From NCBI GenBank assembly GCA_030065985.1, contig JASJCM010000009.1:1-64000 (forward strand): a stretch of 64,000 nucleotides of DNA, written 5' to 3'. The DNA comes from Woeseiaceae bacterium (GTDB lineage: Bacteria > Pseudomonadota > Gammaproteobacteria > Steroidobacterales > Woeseiaceae). Positions 49,199-61,216 of the stretch are shown in pieces (position 1 is the first letter of the stretch; every line of letters begins with the position of its first letter). Both the position numbers and the translations under genes were made by a program. The notes under the pieces are model-generated. The model saw only the letters and a program-made list of their open reading frames with translations. It had not been told where the DNA came from and searched no databases.

Positions 49199-51345
49199 AT
49201 GACCGATTTCGACAAGAAGACGCTGGATGACTGGGCGGCGCTGGCCCAGAAGGAATGCCGGAACAAGCCGCTAGAGTCTCTAACCGTCGATACGGCCGAG
49301 GGCATAGCCGTCAAACCGCTCTACACGGCTGATGACGTAACGGATTTGGGGCACGTTGACTCGATGCCGGGGTTCGCGCCGTTCGTCCGCGGCCCGCGCG
49401 CCACGATGTACGCCGGCCGTCCGTGGACCGTGCGCCAGTACGCCGGTTTCTCGACGGCCGAGGAATCCAACGCGTTCTATCGCCGCAATCTCGAAGCGGG
49501 CCAGACGGGCCTCTCCGTCGCTTTTGACCTCGCCACGCACCGCGGCTATGACTCTGACCACCCTCGCGTCGTTGGTGACGTCGGCAAGGCGGGCGTTGCG
49601 ATCGACTCGGTCGAGGATATGAAGATCCTCTTCGACGGCATCCCGCTCGACAAGATGTCCGTCTCAATGACGATGAACGGCGCCGCGCTGCCCATCATGG
49701 CGATGTACGTCGTCGCGGCCGAAGAGCAGGGCGTCACGCCCGACAAGCTCGCGGGCACGTTGCAGAACGACATCCTCAAGGAGTTCATGGTCCGCAACAC
49801 GTACATCTATCCGCCCGAGCCGTCGATGCGCATCGTCTCCGACATCATCGCGTTCACGGCGGAAAACATGCCGCGCTACAACTCGATCTCGATCTCCGGC
49901 TATCACATGCAGGAAGCCGGTGCGACGTGCGCCCAGGAGCTCGCCTACACGATCGCCGACGGCATCGAGTACGTCCGCACGGCCATCAACTCCGGGCTCG
50001 ACGTCGACAAGTTTGCGCCGCGCCTGTCGTTCTTCTTCGCCATCGGCATGAACTTCTTCATGGAAGTCGCCAAGCTGCGAGCTGCGCGCCTGCTCTGGTC
50101 AACGCTGATGGCTGAGAAGTTCTCGCCGCAGAATCCGAAGTCGCTGATGCTGCGCACGCACTGCCAGACCTCGGGCGTCTCGCTGACCGCTGACAGCCCC
50201 TACAACAACGTTGTCCGCGTCACGACGCAGGCCATGGCCGCGGCGCTCGGCGGCACGCAGTCGCTGCACACGAACTCTTTTGACGAAGCGCTCGCTCTGC
50301 CGACCGACTTCTCGGCTGGCATCGCGCGCAGTACGCAGCTCGTCCTGCAGGAAGAGTCCGGCATCACCGACGTCGTAGACCCGCTCGCGGGTTCCTACTA
50401 CGTCGAAAAGCTCACCGCCGACCTCGCAGCCGAGGCGCGCAAGCTCATCGACGAGGTCGAGGACATGGGCGGCATGACCAAGGCCGTCGAGTCCGGCATG
50501 CCCAAGCTGCGCATAGAAGAAGCGGCCGCCGTTCGCCAGGCACGCATCGATCGCGGCGAAGAAGTCATCGTTGGCGTCAACAAGTACCGCGCGCAGGACG
50601 AGACACAGGTCGAGATTCGTGACATCGATAACACGGCCGTACGCGACGGTCAGATCGCTCGCCTCGAGAAAATACGCGCCGAGCGCGACGACGAGGCTTG
50701 CAAGGCGACCCTCGCGAAACTCACAGAGGCCGCCAAAGACGGTACGGGCAATCTTTTGGCGCTTGCCATCGACGCGGCACGCGCTCGAGCGTCAGTTGGA
50801 GAGATTTCGGATGCACTCGAAGACGTCTACGGACGGTACCGCGCGATGACGCGCTCGATTTCAGGCGTCTACGGCGCGGCTTACGAGAACGACGAGGACT
50901 TCCAGAGCATCTGGAACGACGTCGAGGCTTTCGCCGAGAGCGAAGGCCGCCGGCCGCGCATGCTCGTCTGCAAGCTTGGCCAGGATGGCCATGACCGCGG
51001 CGCCAAAGTTATCGCAACCGCGTTCGCTGACCTCGGCTTTGATGTTGACATCGGCCCGCTGTTCCAGACGCCCGAAGAGGCCGTGCGCGAAGCCATTGAG
51101 AACGATGTCCACGCGATCGGCATCTCGTCGCAGGCGGCCGGCCACAAGACGCTCGTGCCGCAGGTCATCGATGGCCTGAAGGAAGCCGGCGCGTCCGATA
51201 TCATCGTTATCTGCGGCGGCGTCATTCCGCCGCAGGACTACGACATGCTGTATGAAGCCGGCGTGTCAGCCATCTACGGCCCGGGCACCAATATCGTCAA
51301 CGCCGCCCGGGAAGTGCTCGAAAAAGTGAAGGAAAAGAGAGCCGC

Positions 51346-51349
<4 letters not shown>
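49199..51349 (+). CDS. scpA: Methylmalonyl-CoA mutase
   Basis: [41 protein letters not shown]...; C-terminal B12 domain [36 protein letters not shown]. Confidence 0.97.
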
Positions 51350-52878
<1,529 letters not shown>

Positions 52879-52893
52879 AGAGAAGACGAAGCG

Positions 52894-54876
52894 TTGTTTG
52901 ACAAGATCCTCATAGCCAACCGCGGCGAAATCGCCTGCCGCGTCATCAAGTCGGCGCAGAAGATGGGCATCAAGACCGTTGCCGTCTATTCGGACGCCGA
53001 CTTCGATGCACTGCACGTGCACATGGCGGACGAAGCCGTGCACATCGGTCCTGCGCCATCGGCCGAGTCCTATCTCGTCGCCGAGAACATCATCCAGGCC
53101 TGCATCGACACAGGCGCCCAAGCCGTGCACCCGGGCTACGGGTTCCTGTCTGAGAACCCGGCATTTCGCAACGCACTCGACACGAAGAATATCGCCTTCA
53201 TTGGCCCGGGCGTCAGAGCGATCGAGGCAATGGGCGACAAGATCACGTCCAAGAAGCTCGCCGACAAAGCCAAGGTCAACACGATTCCTGGCTATACCGA
53301 TGTCGTCAAAGACGCCGACCATGCCGTCAAGATCGCAAAAGACATTGGCTATCCCGTCATGCTCAAGGCGTCCGCTGGTGGCGGCGGCAAGGGCATGCGT
53401 GTCGCGAACAACGACGAGGAATGCCGCGACGGTTTCGAGCGCGCGACCAATGAAGCGAGGTCGAGCTTCGGCGACGATCGCGTTTTTATCGAGAAGTTCA
53501 TCGTCGAGCCGCGCCACATCGAGATCCAGATCATGGCCGACAGCCACGGCAACGTGATCTACCTCAACGAGCGCGAGTGTTCGTTGCAGCGGCGCCACCA
53601 GAAGGTTATCGAGGAGGCACCGTCGCCGTTCCTCGACGAGAAAACCCGCAAAGCGATGGGCGAGCAGGCCGTCGCGCTAGCGAGGGCTGTCGACTACGAG
53701 TCGGCCGGCACAGTTGAGTTCATCGTCGACAAGGACCGCAACTTCTACTTCCTCGAGATGAACACGCGCCTGCAGGTCGAGCACCCGGTCACCGAGATGA
53801 CGACGGGCGTCGACCTTGTCGAACTCATGATCAAGGTTGCTGCCGGCGAGAAGCTGCCACTCAAGCAGAAAGACGTCGGCATTCACGGCTGGTCCATTGA
53901 ATCCCGTGTCTATGCCGAAGATCCTTTCCGTAACTTCCTGCCGTCGACCGGGCGTCTCGTCTATTACCGGCCGCCGCAAGATGATGACTTCGTGCGCGTC
54001 GACACGGGCGTGTACGAGGGCGGCGAGGTGTCGATGTTCTACGACCCGATGGTCGCCAAGCTCATTACGTGGGGCAAAGACCGCGACGAAGCGATCGCCA
54101 GGATGCGAGACGCGCTCGATCAGTTCGTCGTGCGTGGCATCCAGACAAACCTCGCTTTTCTCTCGGCACTGATCGCACACGAGAAGTACCGGAGCGGCAA
54201 CATCAGCACCAATACGATTGCCGAGGAATACCCGGACGGTTTCGACCCGACCCACGTGCCGAGCGAGGATCCGACGACGTTTATCGCAGTCATCGGTTCA
54301 GTCCTTCGCGAATACCGCGATCGTGCTGCGCTGATCGAAGGCCAGCTTCCCGGCCACCGCCGCAAGGTACCGGATGACTGGGTCGTCGTTGGCAAGGAGC
54401 ATCACGCGATTACGGTCCTGCCTGGCGATGAGTGTCATACCGTGCATTACAACGGCGAGACGTACACCGTGTGCAGCGACTGGGAGTTCGGTCAGCATCT
54501 CTTCAGTGGCACGATCAATGGTGAAGAGGTGCACGTTCAGGTGGAGCGCGACGGCCAGGTCTACACGCTGTCGCGCGGCGGCTCGCAGATCGACGTGCTT
54601 GTCATGAACCCGCGTGCGGCCGAGCTGTACAAGCTCATGCCGGTAAAGGAGCCGCCCGACACCTCGGGCCATGTCATCGCGCCGATGCCGGGCTTGATCG
54701 TTTCGATCTCGGTCACCGAGGGCGAAGAGGTTAAAGCCGGCGATGAGCTGGCGGTGCTCGAAGCGATGAAGATGGAGAACGCGATGCGCGCCGAGCGCAA
54801 CGGCGTCGTTGGCAAGATCAACTTCGAGGCCGGCGACAGCGTCGAGGTCGACGAGATCATCATGGAGCTCCAGTAG
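52894..54876 (+). CDS. pccA: Propionyl/acetyl-CoA carboxylase alpha subunit (biotin carboxylase + BCCP)
   Basis: TTG start; [36 protein letters not shown]-terminal biotin site [11 protein letters not shown]. Confidence 0.96.
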   Translation: MFDKILIANRGEIACRVIKSAQKMGIKTVAVYSDADFDALHVHMADEAVHIGPAPSAESYLVAENIIQACIDTGAQAVHPGYGFLSENPAFRNALDTKNIAFIGPGVRAIEAMGDKITSKKLADKAKVNTIPGYTDVVKDADHAVKIAKDIGYPVMLKASAGGGGKGMRVANNDEECRDGFERATNEARSSFGDDRVFIEKFIVEPRHIEIQIMADSHGNVIYLNERECSLQRRHQKVIEEAPSPFLDEKTRKAMGEQAVALARAVDYESAGTVEFIVDKDRNFYFLEMNTRLQVEHPVTEMTTGVDLVELMIKVAAGEKLPLKQKDVGIHGWSIESRVYAEDPFRNFLPSTGRLVYYRPPQDDDFVRVDTGVYEGGEVSMFYDPMVAKLITWGKDRDEAIARMRDALDQFVVRGIQTNLAFLSALIAHEKYRSGNISTNTIAEEYPDGFDPTHVPSEDPTTFIAVIGSVLREYRDRAALIEGQLPGHRRKVPDDWVVVGKEHHAITVLPGDECHTVHYNGETYTVCSDWEFGQHLFSGTINGEEVHVQVERDGQVYTLSRGGSQIDVLVMNPRAAELYKLMPVKEPPDTSGHVIAPMPGLIVSISVTEGEEVKAGDELAVLEAMKMENAMRAERNGVVGKINFEAGDSVEVDEIIMELQ

Positions 54877-54881
54877 CCGTC

Positions 54882-55877
54882 GTGAAGGACGAGATCGACT
54901 CGCTGGCGCAAGCCATTCTCGACGGCGACCGCCGCGTGCTGGCTCAAGCGATCACGCTGATTGAGTCCACTCGTCGCGATCATCGCGCCGAGTCCGGCGC
55001 GCTGCTCGAACAACTCATGCCACACACAGGCAATTCGATTCGCGTCGGCATTTCCGGCGCGCCCGGCGTTGGCAAATCCACGTTCATCGAGTCGCTCGGC
55101 AATTACCTGATCGACCAGGGCCACAAGCCTGCGGTGCTGACCGTAGATCCCTCGTCCGCGATCTCTGGCGGGTCGATCCTCGGCGACAAGACCCGCATGG
55201 AGACGCTCGCGCGACGCGAAGAAGCGTTCATCCGTCCCTCACCATCTGGCAATACGCTCGGCGGCGTCACGCGCCGCAGCCGCGAAACACTGTTGCTGTG
55301 CGAAGCGGCCGGGTTCGACGTCATTCTCGTCGAGACCGTCGGCGTCGGTCAGTCCGAGACCAAGGTTGCCGACATGACCGATATGTTCGTGTTGCTGCTG
55401 CAGCCGGGAGCCGGCGATCAGTTGCAGGGCATCAAGCGCGGCATCATGGAGCTTGCGGACCTGATTCTCGTTAACCAGGCCGATGATGGCCGCGAGGAAC
55501 TGGCGCGTAACTCGGCGAACGAGTACCGGCACGCCCTGCATCTGCTGCGGCCACGCTCGCCGAACTGGAAGGTCGAGGTGGCCACGTGCTCGGCGCGTGA
55601 CCATGAGGGCATCGACACCGCCTGGGAAACCGTAGAGCGCCACCAGGAAGCGCTGAGCGGCAGTGGCGAGCTTGCCGACCTACGCGCTGCGCAGGCCCGG
55701 ACCTGGCTCTGGTCGGAGGTCCAGGACAGCCTGATCGCCGATCTCCGGGCCGATCCGGAGGTCAGGCAGCACATCCCCGAGCTTGAGGCTGCGGCCAGTG
55801 AGGGCCGCATGCCCGCGGCAACGGCGGCGGAGCGCCTGCTCGACATCTATCTGAAGAAGAAAACGGGAAAATCATGA
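54882..55877 (+). CDS. meaB: Methylmalonyl-CoA mutase-associated GTPase MeaB
   Basis: [50 protein letters not shown]. Confidence 0.96.
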   Translation: MKDEIDSLAQAILDGDRRVLAQAITLIESTRRDHRAESGALLEQLMPHTGNSIRVGISGAPGVGKSTFIESLGNYLIDQGHKPAVLTVDPSSAISGGSILGDKTRMETLARREEAFIRPSPSGNTLGGVTRRSRETLLLCEAAGFDVILVETVGVGQSETKVADMTDMFVLLLQPGAGDQLQGIKRGIMELADLILVNQADDGREELARNSANEYRHALHLLRPRSPNWKVEVATCSARDHEGIDTAWETVERHQEALSGSGELADLRAAQARTWLWSEVQDSLIADLRADPEVRQHIPELEAAASEGRMPAATAAERLLDIYLKKKTGKS

Positions 55878-56338
55878 GCGAACGACCGTTCAAAGTCCTC
55901 GGCATCCAGCAGATCGCCGTGGGCGGGCTCGACAAGGGCCGCTTGCGCACACTGTGGGTCGACACGCTGGGCCTGCAGCTCGACGGCAACTACACGAGCG
56001 AGAAGGAAAACGTCGACGAGGATATCGCGTTCCTCGGTGAGGGTGCGCATCGCGTCGAGGTGGACCTGATGCAGCCGCTCGATACGGAGAGGAAGCCGCG
56101 AGTCGACAGCCCGCCGCTCAACCACGTCGGCCTGTGGGTCGACGACCTGCCCGCGGCCGTCGAATGGCTCACGGGGCAAGGCATGCGTTTCGCGCCCGGC
56201 GGTATCCGCAAGGGCGCTTCGGGTTACGATATCTGTTTCGTGCACCCGAAGGGCAACGACGAATTTCCGATTGGTGGCGAAGGCGCGCTCATCGAGCTGG
56301 TGCAGGCGCCGCCTGAAGTAATTGAGGAGCTTTCATGA
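55874..56338 (+). CDS. VOC-family protein, probable methylmalonyl-CoA epimerase
   Basis: [50 protein letters not shown]; operon position. Confidence 0.8.
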   Translation: MSERPFKVLGIQQIAVGGLDKGRLRTLWVDTLGLQLDGNYTSEKENVDEDIAFLGEGAHRVEVDLMQPLDTERKPRVDSPPLNHVGLWVDDLPAAVEWLTGQGMRFAPGGIRKGASGYDICFVHPKGNDEFPIGGEGALIELVQAPPEVIEELS

Positions 56339-57285
56339 CGACATTGTTCATTTTTCCCGGGCAGGGATCGCAGTACCCGGGCATGGGCAAGGACATCTGC
56401 GAATCGTTCGACGTGGCGAAACAGGTGTATGACCGCGCCAGCAACGTGCTCGGTTTCGACATTGCTGACCTGTCCTTCAATGACCCGAAGGATGAGCTGA
56501 ACCTCACCCGGTTTACGCAGCCGGCGCTGCTGACGCATCACATCGCCTGCCTCGAGGTCTACAAGAGCCTCGGTGGCGACGCCAAGCCCGACATGGCAGC
56601 CGGGCATAGTCTCGGCGAGTACTCGGCGCTCGTGGCCGCGGGCGTCCTGGATTTCGAAAGTGCGCTGCGCCTCGTACAGAAACGCGGCGAACTCATGGGC
56701 GCGCACGGTGAAGGCGAAATGACGGCATTTCCCATCGACATGGAAACGATTCGTCCTATCGCCGAGGCGTTCCACTGTGCCGTGGCCGGTTACAACCTGC
56801 CCGAGCAAACCGTTGTCGGTGGCCGGGCAGAGGACCTCGAGCAGGTCGAGGCGTACGTGGCCGATAATTTCCCGCGCAAACCCGCGACTCGTCTTAAGAC
56901 CGAGGGCGCATTCCATACGTATTACATGGTTACCGCGGCGATCTATTTCCGCGCCATGCTCGACGATGCCGAGTTCACACCTACCGAAATCGGCGTGTTG
57001 TCAAACTTCTCAGGTGATTTTCACTATCGACAGGCGGAGAGTATTCGTGCACGACTGTTCTTCCAGCTGTTTCACCCGGTGCGCTGGTTCAACAACCTCG
57101 AGAACGCGTTCGCGGCAAACGTCGACAAGGTCATTGAGTTCGGCGGCGGTATCGGGTCCGGCGAGGCCGACGCGAAACGCCCGAATCTGCAGGGCATGAT
57201 CAAGCGGGCGACGCGCGCCACTGGCCACAAGTTGGACTACGTAGCCGCCATCAACAAAGCAACGATCGAAGCGGCGATCGGTTAG
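56335..57285 (+). CDS. Stand-alone (methyl)malonyl acyltransferase (FabD superfamily)
   Basis: [45 protein letters not shown] overlap with the epimerase. Confidence 0.88.
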   Translation: MTTLFIFPGQGSQYPGMGKDICESFDVAKQVYDRASNVLGFDIADLSFNDPKDELNLTRFTQPALLTHHIACLEVYKSLGGDAKPDMAAGHSLGEYSALVAAGVLDFESALRLVQKRGELMGAHGEGEMTAFPIDMETIRPIAEAFHCAVAGYNLPEQTVVGGRAEDLEQVEAYVADNFPRKPATRLKTEGAFHTYYMVTAAIYFRAMLDDAEFTPTEIGVLSNFSGDFHYRQAESIRARLFFQLFHPVRWFNNLENAFAANVDKVIEFGGGIGSGEADAKRPNLQGMIKRATRATGHKLDYVAAINKATIEAAIG

Positions 57286-57303
57286 CTCGGGAGGGCCCCT
57301 GGT

Positions 57304-58731
57304 CTGAGAACTGGACTACGATCCGCGTTCGCATTTCTTGTTGCGCTGCTTCTTGTGGCGTGCGTCGCACGGAACGACGATCCGTCGGTCTTGCACCGCG
57401 GCAACGGCGTTGACCCGGGCTCGCTCGATCCGGCGCTGGCCCAGGATGAACACGCGTTTAACGTGCTCGCCGATCTCTACGAAGGCCTGCTGACCCACGG
57501 TGCTGACGGCTCGCTGCAGCCCGGCGTCGCCGAGCGCTGGAGCATCAGCGACGACGGGCTGACCTACACGTTTTACCTGCGCAAAGACGCACGGTGGTCA
57601 AACGGGGAGCCCGTGACGGCCACGCAATTCGCGCGGTCATTCGCGCGCGTTGTCGATCCGGAAACAGCCGCGCCGCTATCGTTCCTGCTGGCGCCTATCG
57701 CGGCGACCGAAGTTCGCGACAGTCACACGCTGATCATTACTCTCAACGCGCCGACGCCGTATTTCGAGTCCGTGCTCTCGATGGCTGTCGCGTCGCCGGT
57801 GTACCCCGGAGCCGAGGCAGGGATAATTTCGAACGGCCCTTATCAGCTCGACGAATGGCGACCAAACGAGCTGATCCGTCTGCGGCGAAACGAGGCTTAC
57901 CATTCGGCAGGCGATGTTGCCTTCGAGACGGTCGTGTTTCATCCAATTGCCGATCCGAGTGCCGAGTATCTGCGCTACGCGGCTGGGGAGCTCGACATCA
58001 CTGCGACAATTCCTCCGTCGCGTCTCGAGCAATTGCGCGCCGAGCGGGCCAGTGAGCTGCGTATTGCACCGAGGCTCGCGGTTTACTACCTTGCGCTCGA
58101 CCTGACCGCCGCGCCGCTCGACGATCCGGCTCTGCGCGAGGTGCTCTCACGAGCCATCGATCGCGAACAGCTGGTTAAGGTCCTGGGCCGTGGCGAGCAA
58201 CCCGCGTACGGGTTTGTCCCGGACGGCATCGCCGGCTACGAGCCCGCGCGCTACGCCTGGGATGATTCGGTCCCGCAGGTCATCGATACCTCTCTGTCTC
58301 TGACGCTGCTCTACGATGCGGGCGACGTTCACGAGACAGTAGCGCTGGCCGTGGCGTCGATGTGGGAGGACGCGTTGGGCATTGATGTGGTCCTCGAGAA
58401 GCGGGAGTGGAAATACTTTCTCGATAGCCGGGACTTGCGCGAGGACTGGGACGTGATGCGCTTCGCATGGACAGGCGACTACGCGCACCCGAGCACGTTT
58501 CTTGATCTTTTCCTTGCGGACGGCCCGATGAATTTGCCGGTTTGGTCGAACGCGGAGTTTGACCGGCTCGTTGGCCAGGGCGACTACCGGCACGCAGAGG
58601 CCCTGATGCTTGCCGACTATCCCGTGATTCCACTGTATTTCTATGTTTCGAAGCACCTCGTCAGCCCATCAATCAAGGGCTACGCCGACAATCCGCTCGA
58701 CCTGCACCCGAGCCGCTATCTCTCTCGCTAG
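57304..58731 (+). CDS. Peptide ABC-transporter substrate-binding lipoprotein (OppA family), probable CTG start
   Basis: In-frame LRTGLRSAFAFLVALLLVAC lipoprotein signal upstream of the ORF-track start at 57355; GGGAGG 9 nt before CTG; LDPALAQDEHAFNVLADLYEGLLT...WSNGEPVTATQFARSFARVVDPETAAP. Confidence 0.82.
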   Translation: MRTGLRSAFAFLVALLLVACVARNDDPSVLHRGNGVDPGSLDPALAQDEHAFNVLADLYEGLLTHGADGSLQPGVAERWSISDDGLTYTFYLRKDARWSNGEPVTATQFARSFARVVDPETAAPLSFLLAPIAATEVRDSHTLIITLNAPTPYFESVLSMAVASPVYPGAEAGIISNGPYQLDEWRPNELIRLRRNEAYHSAGDVAFETVVFHPIADPSAEYLRYAAGELDITATIPPSRLEQLRAERASELRIAPRLAVYYLALDLTAAPLDDPALREVLSRAIDREQLVKVLGRGEQPAYGFVPDGIAGYEPARYAWDDSVPQVIDTSLSLTLLYDAGDVHETVALAVASMWEDALGIDVVLEKREWKYFLDSRDLREDWDVMRFAWTGDYAHPSTFLDLFLADGPMNLPVWSNAEFDRLVGQGDYRHAEALMLADYPVIPLYFYVSKHLVSPSIKGYADNPLDLHPSRYLSR

Positions 58732-58792
58732 AACCCCGATCTGACGGCCATTCATCCCGCTGGCGATCCGGATTATGTCAAATAATGCTTGC

Positions 58793-58835
58793 AAAACCTT
58801 ATATGTGTGTTAAAACTGCACACATATAAGGTTTT
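58793..58835. promoter_or_regulatory. 17-bp perfect inverted repeat (operator or terminator)
   Basis: AAAACCTTATATGTGTG - TTAAAACTG - CACACATATAAGGTTTT. Confidence 0.75.
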
Positions 58836-58852
58836 TGTTGGGCAGAGACACC

Positions 58853-59635
58853 GTGCTTCAAGACATCGTTATCGACAGCTGCCGTCACCTTTTGCGGCCC
58901 ATCGTGCGCTTCCTGCTGCGCCAGGGCGTGCAGTGGAAGGAATTCGCGGAGCTCGCAAAAGAGGTCTACGTTGAGACCGCTCGCGCGGAGTACGGTATCG
59001 AAGGGCGGCCGACGAATAATTCTCGCGTTGCCATGCTGACGGGGCTGAGCCGTCGCGAAGTCGGGCGCGTTCGCGACGTGTTGCTCGAGGTGACGGAGCA
59101 TGACGATGAGCGGCAGGGGAGCCGCCTGGCGAGAATCCTCACCGGTTGGCATACCGACCCCGATTTCGTCTCGACAGACGGGACACCTCGGAATCTCGAC
59201 GCGGCCGCGTTCGAAGATCTCCTCAACCGGTACGCCGGTGATCTTCCGCATACCGCGATCCGCAAGGAATTGCTGGCTCACAGGTTGATCGAGGAACTCG
59301 ATGGCGCCGAATTACGTGTATTAGAACGTGACTTCGTATATTCCAGCGTCGACCCCGAGATCGTGCGCCAGCTGGGCGTTGCGCTCCACGACCATGCGGG
59401 CACGCTCGATCACAACCTCAACAACGACCGGATTTCAGCGCCGCGCTTCGAAGGTATTGCGGACAACGTCTCGATTCCGGCTACCGCTGTCGACGAATTC
59501 GAACAATTCGTCGAGGAGCGCGGCATGGCATTCCTGGAAGCCGTCGATGCATGGCTTGCCGAACACCAGACCAACGAACACGACGCGAAGACGGTGCGAC
59601 TCGGCGCCGGCGCGTACCTCATCCGCAACGACTGA
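58853..59635 (+). CDS. DUF6502-like protein
   Basis: IDSCRHLLRPIVRFLLRQGVQWKEFAELAKEVYVETA...NNSRVAMLTGLSRREVGRVRDVLLE. Start TTG 58835 or GTG 58853. Confidence 0.7.
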   Translation: MLQDIVIDSCRHLLRPIVRFLLRQGVQWKEFAELAKEVYVETARAEYGIEGRPTNNSRVAMLTGLSRREVGRVRDVLLEVTEHDDERQGSRLARILTGWHTDPDFVSTDGTPRNLDAAAFEDLLNRYAGDLPHTAIRKELLAHRLIEELDGAELRVLERDFVYSSVDPEIVRQLGVALHDHAGTLDHNLNNDRISAPRFEGIADNVSIPATAVDEFEQFVEERGMAFLEAVDAWLAEHQTNEHDAKTVRLGAGAYLIRND

Positions 59636-59668
59636 CGACACAGGCCAGAAGACCTAAGGACCAGAGCA

Positions 59669-61144
59669 ATGATTACGAGAACCGGCAGACTCATCTACGT
59701 ATTAACAGCCGTCGCGCTGCTGCTTACCGCATGTGGTGGCGGTGGAAGCAACAGCGGCCCGGTAGCGAACCCCAACCCCGGCGGCAATACCGGCGGTATC
59801 ACACGCACCGGCGACGCCGTTGCCATCGGGCCGATTACAGGTTTTGGCAGCGTCATCGTCAACGGCGTGACGTACGACACCTCGTCCGCAACGTTTACAC
59901 AGGACGGTACGACAGTGACCGAGGCTGCTTTCAAGGTCGGCCAGTACGTGCTGGTGCAGGGCACGATCGACAGCAACGACACGACCGGAACGGCCAGTTC
60001 GGTCACGTTTGACGACAATGTCGAAGGCCCGGTTTCGAGTGTTGATTCGGCAGCGGGCTCGTTCGTCGTTCTTGGCCAAACCGTAACCGTCAATGGCAAC
60101 ACGTCGTTCGACGACAGTTGCCCGGCGACGCTCGACGGCCTGCTTGGTGTTGCCGCGGTCGAAGTCTCGGGACCGGTGATGGCAGACGGCACGATCGCCG
60201 CCACGCGCATCGAGTGCAAGGCGGTCGCGGGGGAGCTCGAAGTGACGGGAGTTGTCAGCAATCACAACGCGGGCGCTATGACGTTCCAGATCAATGCGCT
60301 GGTCGTCGACTACAGCAGCGCCATGCTCGAAGACTTCCCGACGGGCAGCATCACTGACGGTGATCCGGTTGAAGCAAAGGGCAACAATCTCGGCGGCGCC
60401 GGCGAACTGCTGGCAACGCGCGTCGAGTACAAGGGCGCAGAATTTGCAGACAACGAGGGCGATCATGTCGAGGTCGAGGGCTTTATCACGCGGTTCGGTT
60501 CGGCAGCAGACTTCGATGTGAGTGGCATCCCGGTGACAACCAACGGCGCGACGGTATTCGAAGGCGGTGCTGCTGGTGACCTCGGTTTAAACCTGAAAGT
60601 CGAAGTCGAGGGTGAGTTCAATTCGAGCGGTGTTCTTCTGGCGACCAAGGTCGAGATCAAGCAGGCGACGAGCGTTCGCGTGACGGGGCGCATTGACGCG
60701 GTCAGCGGGTCCACGGTGCTGATTCTGAATATTCCGGTAACTACGGACGGCGTGACGACACGCTTCGAGGACAAGAGCAGCGCTGATGTCGACCCGCTGA
60801 GCGTCGCGGATCTCAATGTCGACGACTACGTCGAGGTGCGTGGTCAGGAGTTCCCGGCGGGTAGCGGCGAAATACTGGCGGTGCTTCTCGAGCGCGACGA
60901 TGCGCGCGCCGAAACGGAGCTGCAAGGATTCGTCGAAGTTGGCGGAGTCAGCCGGCCAACGTTGACCGTGCTCGGCGTGACGATCGAAACCAACGGCGCC
61001 ACGGAATATCGGGATGCACTCGATCAGCCTATGTTGCCCGACGATTTCTGGGCCGCGGTCGCTGAGGGTACACTGATCGAAGCGCAGGGCACCGAGACGG
61101 GTATGTCCACGCTATTGGCTGAGGAACTCGAACTCGAGGATTAA
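59669..61144 (+). CDS. DUF5666-like repeat lipoprotein
   Basis: LTAVALLLTACGGGGS lipobox; repeated FGSVIVNGVTYDT.../VEVEGFITRFGS.../VRVTGRIDAV beta-repeats. Confidence 0.78.
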   Translation: MITRTGRLIYVLTAVALLLTACGGGGSNSGPVANPNPGGNTGGITRTGDAVAIGPITGFGSVIVNGVTYDTSSATFTQDGTTVTEAAFKVGQYVLVQGTIDSNDTTGTASSVTFDDNVEGPVSSVDSAAGSFVVLGQTVTVNGNTSFDDSCPATLDGLLGVAAVEVSGPVMADGTIAATRIECKAVAGELEVTGVVSNHNAGAMTFQINALVVDYSSAMLEDFPTGSITDGDPVEAKGNNLGGAGELLATRVEYKGAEFADNEGDHVEVEGFITRFGSAADFDVSGIPVTTNGATVFEGGAAGDLGLNLKVEVEGEFNSSGVLLATKVEIKQATSVRVTGRIDAVSGSTVLILNIPVTTDGVTTRFEDKSSADVDPLSVADLNVDDYVEVRGQEFPAGSGEILAVLLERDDARAETELQGFVEVGGVSRPTLTVLGVTIETNGATEYRDALDQPMLPDDFWAAVAEGTLIEAQGTETGMSTLLAEELELED

Positions 61145-61170
61145 CGCGGCGTTACGCTTTGCCTGGAACG

Positions 61171-61200
61171 AAAAGGCCGCTCAGTGAGCGGCCTTTTTTT
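61171..61200. terminator. Bidirectional intrinsic terminator
   Basis: AAAAGGCCGCTCAGTGAGCGGCCTTTTTTT between convergent genes. Confidence 0.9.
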
Positions 61201-61216
61201 ATTCTCTGCAATCGCG

